DNA of 64,000 bases, from positions 42,480,001 to 42,544,000 of the forward strand of contig NC_083711.1 of NCBI RefSeq assembly GCF_033118175.1, read 5' to 3'. How positions within the stretch are numbered: position 1 is the first letter of the stretch; the number at the start of each line of letters is the position of its first letter. Source of the DNA: Dama dama (lineage: Eukaryota; Chordata; Mammalia; Artiodactyla; Cervidae). The translations under genes and the position numbers were made by a program. Shown piece by piece: positions 54,881 to 64,000 of the stretch. The notes beneath the pieces are model-generated. The model did not search any database. It was not told the origin of the DNA and saw only the letters and a list, made by a program, of their open reading frames with translations.

Positions 54881-55990
54881 GAGTGAAGAACATTAAAAGA
54901 TCCCTGACCTGAACTTTCTCCACATGCAGTCTCCCTGTTACAATGCCTCTCTATCAGTCCAAAATAGGATTAAATGTAATTAAAGTAATTCTCCCAGTGG
55001 AGAATCTAGATACATATTCTAATTGTTTAATATGTTTACATGAGATTTAGACACAGAACTATGTCTGTGAAACAGGTAAAATCTAACCAATGAGCACTTA
55101 AAAATGACAGTCTAATTTCCCCAAATATATGAACCACCCCTTATTGCCATTTTTTGTGCTCAGTACTCCCCTTGTCCTTTGTGTTTTAAATTCTTTTGCT
55201 GACTTATTTCCTCTGTCAGTTTTCCACAGTCAGCATCCTTTAAAATTGGCTTAGAATTTTGCTACAGAAAATGCTGAAAAATCCCTTGCTGATTGTGTAT
55301 GGCACGTACCGTACATAAACTATACCATATCCATTTTCTTTTTGAACGGTGCCTCTTACAAACATGAGATTAAAATAGAATTGGGAAAACCATCTAGAAA
55401 TAAGCAAATGGTTGTAATAGAATGTATAATAGACTGCTTTCTATGGCCACTAACACTCTATAAGGCGTTGAACCTAACTCCAAAAATACAAGGACATAAG
55501 GATGGAGAAGAGGAGGTTGGGTGTCTGCACAAATAACCAAATGGGGTGGGAGGAAGTGTTCAGCAGGAAACTTAATGAACCAGCAGGGTGTTGTGGCAGC
55601 CAATAAAGCTAATGGGCATTAACAGAAAAATTCTGTCTGGAGTGAGGGAGGTGATAGTGTACTCTGCTCAGACCGTTGTTAGGATATTACATTGTATTTT
55701 GAAGAGCGAATTATTAAAGGAATAGAAGCAAATGAAGTCAGTACTCAGATAAGAAAATTCAAGATGTTGAAGTATTTAAAATTTATGTCATATGAGACGT
55801 GTATTCAAATATTTAATGATCTCTGGATTCAGGGTTTATATTTTCAGTTAAGTTTTCAAAATATGGACCTGGAACCTATGCATGGAAGAAAATAGGCTGA
55901 ATCAAAAGAATAAGAAGGTAATTAGCTGCTTCAGGAGGTTTGTATTTGCAATTACTGAAGATGCTCAAACATAGAAAACTGCTTGAGAGA
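54881..55990. other. No gene or recognised repeat
   Basis: A/T-rich; short open frames at 55342-55536 and 55692-55895 have no family features. Confidence 0.45.
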
Positions 55991-55994
55991 GAAT

Positions 55995-56335
55995 GCACAC
56001 AGATTTATATAACACTTATAATATTCCAGGCACTATTCTAAGCATTTCCAAATATTATATTAATATCATGAGTCTTTTTTTTCATTTATTTTTATTAGTT
56101 GGAGGCAAATTACTTTACAATATTGTAGTGGGTTTTGTCATACAATGACATGAATCAGCCATGGAGTTACATGTATTCCCCATCCTGATCCCCCCTCCCA
56201 CCTCCCTCATGAGTCTTTATAATTTTGTTGTAAAGTAGGAGCTGTTCTGACCTCATGACTGGGGAAGATGCTAAATAATTATCTAAGGCCACTGGTCAGT
56301 ACAAGCAGGGAATGGTTTTACTATGATTCAGTGTC
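55995..56335 (-). mobile_element. MIR SINE, minus strand, split by L1
   Basis: ATAATATTCCAGGCACTATT then CTAAGCATTTCCAAATATTA before the insertion, and GTAGGAGCTGTTCTGACCTC then GGCCACTGGTCAGTACAAGC after it. Confidence 0.72.
56078..56206 (-). mobile_element. L1 3' end (129 bp) with 12-bp target duplication, truncated in its C-tract
   Basis: TTCATTTATTTTTATTAGTT then GGAGGCAAATTACTTTACAA to a C-rich block ending CCCACCTCCC. TCATGAGTCTTT is identical at 56066-56077 and 56207-56218. Confidence 0.95.
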
Positions 56336-56697
56336 TTTTTTTTTTTTTTTTTTAATTATTTTTGGCTTCACTGGATCTTTGTTGCTTTGCATGACCTTTC
56401 TCTTGTTGCGTCTAGGAGGGGCTTCCTCGTGGTGGTGGCTTCCTCATTGTGGTGGCTTCTCTTGTTGCAGAGCACAGGCTATGGGTGCGTGCGCTTCAGT
56501 AGTTGCAGCGCTGGGTTTCAGCAGTTGCAGCACTGGGGCTAGTAATTGCGGCTCTCGGAGTCTAGAGCATAGGCTCAGTCGTTGTGGCACCTGAGCTTCG
56601 TTGCCCTGTGGCGTGTGGGATCTTCCTGGACCTGGGTCCCACCTGGGTCCTCTGTGTTTGCAGGTGCATTCTTATCCACTGTGCCAGCAGGGAAGTC
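56336..56697 (-). mobile_element. CHR-2 SINE, minus strand
   Basis: T-run of ~18, then GGCTTCACTGGATCTTTGTT, several GTAGTTGCAGCGCTGGG-type units, GTTGCCCTGTGGCGTGTGGG, CTTATCCACTGTGCCAGCAG and GGAAGTC. Confidence 0.92.
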
Positions 56698-56829
56698 TTA
56701 ATTTTGCTTTCTTTCCTAGGCCCTGTTTGGGCACTGGAGAGGGAAAAAACACACGAATGGATGCCCAATAAAAGTTGGCAAAGACATATACCAGATATTA
56801 ACATTGAGTTTTCTGTGTAGGTAGAAATG

Positions 56830-56974
56830 TGCTGTGTGCTAAGTCACTTCGGTTGTGTCCGACCCTTTGCGACCCCGTGGCCTGGAGCCCACCAAGCTCC
56901 TCTGTCCATGGAATTCTCCAGGCAAGAATATACTGGAGGGGGTTGCCATTTCCCTCTCCAGGGGAACCTTCTCA
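56830..56974 (-). mobile_element. Bov-A SINE with perfect 12-bp target duplication
   Basis: GTGCTAAGTCACTTCGGTTG through GCCATTTCCCTCTCCAGGGG. TAGGTAGAAATG is identical at 56818-56829 and 56975-56986. Confidence 0.95.
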
Positions 56975-57194
56975 TAGGTAGAAATGGATCATATTATTTT
57001 ACATATATTTTCCAAATTTTCTATAGTAAAGACACTTAAAATTATAACTTTAATATTATATATTTGTAAGTAGTATAGTGTCTTTTACTGTACTTATAAT
57101 AATAAAAGCACAGATCGTTAAAGCTTGAAGAAAGAACTAGAACAAGACTTTGGTCTCCCTTATTTTAGTATCAGTTTTTCTGATACATAGTGTA

Positions 57195-57380
57195 TTCAGC
57201 ATGGTATGATAGAAAGATAGCTCTAGTGGAAGCCAGGCTCAGGTCCTACTTCTGACACTAACACAGTCTGCACCTCCAAATGAGTCCCTTAGCCAGTTGG
57301 GGTTTTGATTTATTTCTTTGTAAAATTCAAGGATTGGATTAATTTCTATCTAGTCCCTTCTGACTTTCCATGATTCTATG
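57195..57380 (+). mobile_element. MIR-family SINE (MIR3/THER1-like), plus strand
   Basis: ATGGTATGATAGAAAGATAG, GGTCCTACTTCTGACACTAA, AAGGATTGGATTAATTTCTA and TCTGACTTTCCATGATTCTA. Confidence 0.65.
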
Positions 57381-57945
57381 CAGTTTTACTGTCTTATCCT
57401 AAATGAAAGGCAAATGATTCTAGGGTAGACATGGGAGTACCAGTTTATTAGCCTGCAAAATAAGTAACATGTGAACAAATATCCTCACAGTCTGTGTTAT
57501 TAATTCATTTTCTTAATGTAGCCAAATATGAGAGCATTGTTTTGTAGATCAAAAAAAGTCAAATATTAGCACATTTGTAATGTTTAACGTAATACATGGA
57601 AAGACAATAATAGTCAATAACCACTCTACTGATTAGTATTGGAATTACTATCTCCTGCACAGATATACTTGAGGTTCAAATAATTAGAAAATTCTACCAC
57701 ATAGCCTGACCAGCTTTGGAGTTGGAAATTTACATTTTGAATATGAAATCGGAATAAGTAAGGTATCAGAAAAATTAAGCTGTCTAATGATATCAGAATA
57801 AGGTAGCCTGCATTATCTGTGTACCTACCTGGAGATTCAAACTCTGTTGCTTTTAACCTCTATAATACCACTTCCACCCAACCTTACCAGTTGGATTAGG
57901 ACTCCCTGAAATCTGTTGATGTGTTGAAGGCTCCGTTTTCTTGCA
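57381..57945. other. No gene or recognised repeat
   Basis: A/T-rich; nothing supported. Confidence 0.4.
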
Positions 57946-57957
57946 TATTGCACAGTT

Positions 57958-58226
57958 GCTGCTGCTGAGTTGCTTCAGTCGTGTCCGACTGTGTGCGACC
58001 CCATAGACGGCAGCCCACCAGGCTCCTCTGTCCCTGGGATTCTCCAGGCAAGAATACTGGAGTGGGTTGCTCTTTCCTTCTGCAATGCATGAAAGTGAAA
58101 AGTGAAAGTGAAGTCGCTCAGTCGTGTCCGACTCTTAGCGACCCCATGGACTGTAGCCTACTAGGCTCCTCCGTCCATGGGATTTTCCGGGTAAGAGCAC
58201 TGGCGTGGGTTGCCATTTCCTTATCC
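57958..58226 (-). mobile_element. BOV-A2 SINE dimer, perfect 12-bp target duplication
   Basis: (GCT)3, then two reversed Bov-A units linked by ATGCATGAAAGTGAAAAGTG. TATTGCACAGTT is identical at 57946-57957 and 58227-58238. Confidence 0.96.
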
Positions 58227-58400
58227 TATTGCACAGTTAGGTTCTGCCAAAATTGAAAACCCTGTGCCTTTCCTTTATCTTTGCTTTCAGACTGGATCCA
58301 AATCCCTTTCTCTAGAGCATTGGCTTATTTGAGTGTCTTTGCTTATCTATGTCCTCATCCAGCTTACAGTGAAAAGTCCAAGGACTTTTTTTGTTTTACC

Positions 58401-58715
58401 AATTTCCTGATAGTTCAGTTGGTAAAGAATCCGCCTGCAATCCAGGAGACCCTGGTTAGATTCTTGGTTCAGAAAGATCCTCTGGAGAAGGGATACGCTA
58501 TCCACTCCAGTATTCTTGGGCTTTCCTGGTGGCTCAGCTGGTAAAGAATCCACCTGCAATGCGGGAGACCTGGGATCAGATCCTAGGGTTGGGAAGATCC
58601 CCTGGAGAAGGAAAAGCTACCCACTCCAGTTTTCTGGCCTGGAGAATTCCATGGACTGTATAGTCCATGGGGATTGCAAAGAGTCGGACACAACTGAGCG
58701 ACTTTCACTCCCTCG
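58401..58715 (+). mobile_element. Tandem Bov-tA: truncated head plus full copy, plus strand
   Basis: 58401-58517 holds a Bov-tA head and partial body (CCTGATAGTTCAGTTGGTAA to CACTCCAGTATTCTT). A complete unit follows at once at 58518 (GGGCTTTCCTGGTGGCTCAG to GACACAACTGAGCGAC). It has the same design as 42616-42936. Confidence 0.92.
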
Positions 58716-61700
58716 CTCACTCAAGAAGGGGATAAATTCACAATAACCCCCAAGTATTGATGGTACTGTTTGCTCCTTCGGTGCAGCATGGGATTCTCTT
58801 GGGCTAGAAGAAGCTGCTTTAGAAAAAAAAAAAAAAAAAAATTCCAGGCTGAGAATAAACTAAAGTTACCTGTGAAACCAGGCACCTCTACAAAGTTGTT
58901 ACTAGCAACTCTGCTGCCCAAGAAAAGAAGCAATGCACCCGCAAATCAGCTTTGTAATTCACAGATGGGCGTTATTAACAATGTGTGCCATCTGGAAGCT
59001 TCCCTTTTTTGACTAATTTGTCTTGCTAACTAGGCTCAGTTATGCTTTATGCTGCTGAGGAAGTGCATGTGCTGTCAACATGTATATATAACGAATTTTA
59101 AGATTTCACAACCTTAAAATCATTATTTTAAAAGTTTTTTTCTCTAAGTTTTGACTACTCAGCCCTAGATACTGCTTTGCTTTCATGTGCTGGGTATCTT
59201 CAGTTTTTATATATCCTACATTGACAGGGAACTTCTCAGAGATTTTCCTTTTAATCAATATGGAGAAATGTCTATTGGGCATTGCAATGGTAAACACTAG
59301 AAAGTTACAAAAGCCCCAAATTCTGAAAATTCAGAAAAATTATTATATCAGCTATTGTCTGTTTTATAGTTTCAAACTCATCTTCTATGAATTCTGTAAA
59401 CTTGTAAGGTTGTCTGTATATCTAATATTATTCTATGGTGTTTCTATTCTGAAGATAGCTATCATTAATCTTCCCTTTCTTCCCGTTCAATATCTTTTTT
59501 ATTTTAACTAGGAAAGTGCACATTATGCCATTCTCTGTATACAGTTGCTGTGGAATTGATTAAATACAATTTCAATAACTTTCTCATTATAGCTAGATCT
59601 TGCACTCTTTATGAGAGAATATCTTACCTATTGATTATAAGGGACAGAAACCCAACTCAAACCAACCCAGACAAAACAGTGGACGTTATTGATTCACCAC
59701 CAGGTGGAGAAATAAAAAGGAAATGGCAATCAGGTATGACCAGATCGAGGACACAGATGTTATTTTCAGGTCTCTCTCTCTTTTACTACTCAGCTTTTCC
59801 TCTCTCCGTGTGTGAGCCTCAGTCTCTCCTATTGTTTTGCAGTTTTCTTCTGCTGGCACCTTCATACCTGTAGGATGCCAGCTTAGCATCTTTAAAGAAA
59901 GGAGAACCAACCCTTTCCCCTCAGTTTCCACACTGCAAAGCCAGGAAGGGACTCTGTTGGGATTTGCTTATTCACCTACCTGTGAATGAATCACGAGGCC
60001 AGATGGTACTGTGCTCCTGTGACTGATCCTCAGCCATTCTTTTGGTTAGAGGATGGGCAATCAGGCAATATTTATCAATTGAAAATGAGGAAGGCATGGT
60101 TGCAGATTAAGCAGACAAATATGGCAGCTACAATGGTTTACCACACTATCCAAGAATAAAGGAACGTGCAATATAATACTTAACTTTTCATTATGGTAAC
60201 CAAACATCCTGGATTTTCTAGAACAATCCTGACTTCAAACAGTCTATCCCACTGAGTAACCCCGCGTTCAAAGTTTGGGATTGGAAAATTATATATCATT
60301 CCACTCTCAGGCATACAGTGATTGGTTCTCACAAAAGGGAACATTTTGTACTCTTACATGACAATCTAGGTACTTTTTTTAAAAAAGCTTTAATTAAAAT
60401 GTGCTAGAATATAAACTCAAGGGGAACATGGTCAATAATAGGTGGTAAAGAATATAACAAAATACTTTCACAAAAGAAAAAACAGCTTGAAGTTTTGGGT
60501 AAGCCTCCAAATCTTGCCAGCTAATATCTCTTGCCATATATTAACTTGTGTAACTCTCAACACTGACATTTAGGCTACTGTTTTCCTGGCACTTTTCACA
60601 AGCTTATTAACTATGCTTTGAAATTTTGCTTTACAAACTATTACTTTTTAATGAGAGAGCTCATTATTTTTCATTGGAAGTACTTCACTGCCAACTGCTA
60701 CCATTTTGTAGAACGTAGGCAGACTTCAATTTAAGCAGCAGCACAAGGCTCCATTATGCTTTTCTGTTCATATTGACCCCAATCTGCCGTCCATTCCCCT
60801 CCCTGCCAAAACAAACATTTCTCCCCACCAGGCATACATTTTTAACCCTTGGAACTTGAAGCAGCTATCAGGAGTCTACAGATTAATCTGTTCCACCTTT
60901 GCTAACAGATGCCACACCGGTGCTAGGCACACACAGGCTGAACTCAGGGGATTCGCAACATTAAGAGTAACTGCGAAAACTATAAGCATTCAAAAGGCAC
61001 TTATTTAATTCACCAGACTGTGGCATTTTATTTAAAAAAAAAAGCATGAACCCCTTCCTCATTACCCTTCTCATGTGATTTCTCCTTTGTTGAAAACAGT
61101 GCTCATTTTAATAAACCCCCAAAGGAGCACAACAAACAAATGTGACCAGAAAAGCTGCAAGAGGTCATGAACACTAATTATCATCAAATGCCACCAAAAT
61201 CTCCTGGACCCAAGGGACTTTCTTAAGTCACTGCCCACAGCACTGCTGCAATATGTGCCTTGTGTGACGAGTGGGAGAACCAACAGTCGGATGAGCATAA
61301 GATGCAGGTGATGGTATGCCTGTCAGTCCCAGCTACGCAAGAGGCACTGCCAGTGTGGCTGTTTATAAGTGGCAGCATGTTTTGGAAGGGGAACTTAAAG
61401 CACAAGAATACTTTTTGCCGTCTTAACACCATAAAAGGGAGAGAGTACACCACAGGCTTTTAGGAGTCCTGAGAAAGTTGGGGCATGCCGTGTTCTGATT
61501 TAAAATCCTTTTAAAGACTGCCCATTTTTTCTCACTCTTTTTCATTTCCTGACGATAGAATAGAAAGCACTCGGTGGTATGCAAGTCACACATCATTTTA
61601 TGCATCCAAGTGCTTTATTCGCTTAACCATTTTTTCCAGCAATTTAAATAAATCACAGAGATGGAATTAGATTTTCCTGAAGAGCTAGAGAAAGGCAGTG

Positions 61701-62179
61701 AGAGGCTGAGTCACAGTTAATTTCTACTGAGCTGATAGGAATTTTACTCCCTCCATTTAGGTGATCCTCATGTAGTTTGGAGAGTAATGTCTGGCATCTT
61801 ATCAGCCTACTATAGAGGCTGCTTAAGCTCCTGACTAATGAGTCTCTGAAATATTTTTAATGAATGATAGAGGGAGGAGTATGAAATGGCCTCATGTTTA
61901 TTCATTTCCTCCTTGTAATGCTGGCAGATAGATGGACTAAAAGATTGAGCACTTAAATAATTAACTCATTTAAAATGTGAATTATATGCATTGATTTGCC
62001 TGACATGCTACTTGTGAAGTGGAACACACACTAAAACCTCTCCACACAGCAGTAGAGGTGGGGAGGAGAACAAGTTATTTTAGGTATGGTTAATCTGGGA
62101 AAATTTAGAAAAAAGTATGAGACATTAATGGGAATGGAGAAACAGAGGATCATATTCAATTTTCTTGCTCCAAAACAGG
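58716..62179. other. 3.4 kb with little recognisable repeat, no supported gene
   Basis: An A-run lies at 58821-58840. 59600-59880 has a dispersed-repeat feel (CAACTCAAACCAACCCAGAC, TCTCTCTCTTTTACTACTCA), but no family is assigned. 60770-62050 has ordinary composition and no recent SINE or LINE. Open frames are short. Confidence 0.45.
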
Positions 62180-62330
62180 GATTTGGTGATAATTTTTGAT
62201 AAAGGGCCAAGTAGTAAATATTTGAGGCTTTGCAAGCCATATGGTCTCTATTACATCTACTGAGCTCTGCCAGTGTGGTCCCCAAAGCAGCCATAGACAT
62301 TTGGTAAAGTAATGGATGTGGTTGTACCAC
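62180..62330. mobile_element. hAT-Charlie-type MITE remnant
   Basis: GATAAAGGGCCAAGTAGTAA then ATATTTGAGGCTTTGCAAGC, CATATGGTCTCTATTACATC and CAGCCATAGACATTTGG match a very common mammalian hAT MITE. Its outer ends are lost. Confidence 0.78.
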
Positions 62331-63782
62331 ACTAGAGCATAATGTATTGGCATTGAATTTTGAATTTCATATACTTCTGAAGTGTAACAAAATTTTCTTC
62401 TTCTTTTCTTTTTTGACTTTTGCAACCACTAAAAACGTAGAAAACATTCTTACTCACAGGCAGGACAAAAATAGTGGACCCACGGATGGTTGTTTGTGAT
62501 CCCACTCTAGAAGGCTGTATATGTTTCTCCATTTAGTTATGGAATGAGTGTGTAGGGCTTGAGTAGGACAGAGTGTTATATAATTGTGGGATGCTTGATT
62601 GAAATGGTCTTTCAATATTGCCTAGTCCAGCACTCTTACTTTAATAATTATCCTTAGCATTTCTAGTTTACTATTAAGTATGCTAGGACATATATGTCAT
62701 AGTACAGTACAAAGAGTGGTATATCCCTGGTGATTTCACTTAGTTTAGGATCTGCTTCTGGGCTGTGCAAGTCTAATAACATTTATCAGTGCTTTTGATT
62801 TTATTAGAGCAAATGAAGCTGGCTCATGTTAACTCAGGATATTAACTTTTTTAAAGCCCTTTTTCACCTTTGCAATTTTATGAAACCTAAGGATCACTTT
62901 TTCAGAATAGTTGTTTAAAGGCTTAAAATAAAATACAATATCCAGTCATTGTTGATAATGAAAAAATATGTTAAAATACAGTTATAAAATTATAAATCAT
63001 GCTATGGTAATATATACTTTTTTGTTAACTCAGTAAATAATAGGATCTAGTAAAGGTAGTGATGAACATAAATGCTATTTTATAAATAATATTTCATATC
63101 ACAATGTGATATGAAAAGATCTGTGATTTGTTTTGGAAATAAAGTCTTAGATACTGTTAAAATCTCACAGGATACTGAAGTATATAAGCCAGAATGCTAA
63201 TGTAGTAATATTCAAAGAAGAATTATATAAGTATTCAGCAGACCAAGTCTTCATATTGTCTTTACTGTGTTGTTCTCTCTATGGGCCAAATATATAAGAA
63301 GTTAAAACACAGGGAGTTTGCTTTATGAGCAGGAAAGTTGAGCAAAGATAGTTATGATTCAAATAACTTGGTACCTCCATCTCCACAGGTATTGATATAG
63401 GCAACAAGAGGATCTGCTTGCATTTTCTTGCTGACCTCTCCCCTAGGCAGTACTTAAATGGATACTGCCAGCATTTGCTCTAATGGCAGCTTTTCTGTTT
63501 CCTTTAGAAGCAGATACTCTTAATGGCACACTTTCTGTATAATGGGTTTTTCTCTGGTTCATCTACATCTTTAGCAAGCCTCCAAACAATTTCTGGGATC
63601 CTTCAGTGGGTACCTTGCAGATGCTTCCAAGCAAGAACCCCTCCTGTCTTGTACTGCAAAAATGGCTATAAATATCCATCCACATAGCCTTCTAGCTATG
63701 TCCCGACACCCAACACCTCCCCCAACACTGCTTCTCAGCTTGACGGTGTGATTTTCTTTGATGTATGATGGCTTGCGTGTTT
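62331..63782. other. No gene or recognised repeat
   Basis: A/T-rich; a near-palindrome ATATCACAATGTGATAT lies at ~63097-63113. Nothing else is supported. Confidence 0.4.
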
Positions 63783-63996
63783 GCGTGCATGCTAAGTCGC
63801 TTCAGTTGTGTTCAACTCTTTGTGACCCTGTGGATTGTAGCCCACTAGGCTCCTCTGTCCATGGAATTTCCCAGGCAAGAATCCTGGAGTGGGTTGCCAT
63901 GCCCTCCTCCAGGGGATCTTCCCAACCCAGGGATTGAACCCTGGTCTGCTGCACTGCAGGCAGATTCTTTACTACCGAGGCACCTGGGAAGCCCTG
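63783..63996 (-). mobile_element. Bov-tA SINE, minus strand, at the window edge
   Basis: GCATGCTAAGTCGCTTCAGT through CTTTACTACCGAGGCACCTG and GGAAGCCC. The final TGTATG matches TGTATGATGG just before the element (~63763), so the right target copy is probably cut by the window end. Confidence 0.94.
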
Positions 63997-64000
63997 TATG

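Noticed and set aside
63095..63115. Near-perfect palindrome around CACAATGTG
   Set aside because: It is short (17 bp) in A/T-rich DNA, expected by chance in 64 kb; no associated element was found.

Overview
This is nuclear DNA from a ruminant, most likely a bovid (cattle, buffalo, sheep or goat type). At least seven BovB (RTE-type) LINE pieces, about eighteen Bov-tA/Bov-A SINEs, three BOV-A2 dimers, two CHR-2 and one CHR-1 SINE and several artiodactyl-type L1 3' ends are recognisable. They lie on an older mammalian layer of MIR, L2, MaLR LTR, Tigger and hAT-MITE fossils. All family names come from recognition by eye, not from a search. There is no sign of bacterial or plasmid DNA; CpG is depleted everywhere except one ~400 bp block.

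Only one protein-coding exon can be supported: the terminal coding exon of NSUN3 (mitochondrial tRNA-Met C34 methyltransferase) at 29022-29292 on the + strand, with a good 3' splice site, the catalytic TC motif, a stop codon and a nearby AATAAA. If NSUN3 runs as in other mammals, 1-29021 is the end of its last intron and ~29.55 kb onward is intergenic. I found no other NSUN3 exon in the window.

Layout. 1-29 kb: intron with BovB copies at 0.7, 9.4, 10.7, 22.6 and 27.9 kb, an L1 ORF2/3'UTR copy at 24.0-26.3 kb split by an internally deleted BovB, nested MaLR LTRs at 16.6-17.4 kb, a Tigger1-like element at 18.0-18.7 kb and an ERV-type LTR at 20.6-21.2 kb. 29-45 kb: downstream region with two L1 3' copies flanked by perfect 15-bp target duplications (31.5 and 40.4 kb), a possible ancient LINE reverse transcriptase fossil (32.4-32.9 kb) and a three-layer nest (MaLR containing L1 and a MER1-like hAT element) at 40.4-41.8 kb. 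44.88-45.3 kb: an isolated CpG-rich block with YY1, Sp1 and E-box motifs, which looks like an unannotated promoter. 49.6-52.8 kb: a near-full-length but frame-broken BovB sitting inside an L1 fragment. 53-64 kb: SINE clusters, then a 3.4 kb stretch (58.7-62.2 kb) with little recognisable repeat.

I did not find a new multi-gene system. The most unusual things are (1) an inverted, apparently circularly permuted duplication at 1.86-2.79 kb, (2) the orphan CpG promoter-like block at 45 kb, (3) a retrocopied mRNA 3' end at 12.67-12.88 kb and three insertions made of little more than a poly(A) tail, and (4) a 47-bp direct repeat around an opposed SINE pair at 26.8-27.3 kb.
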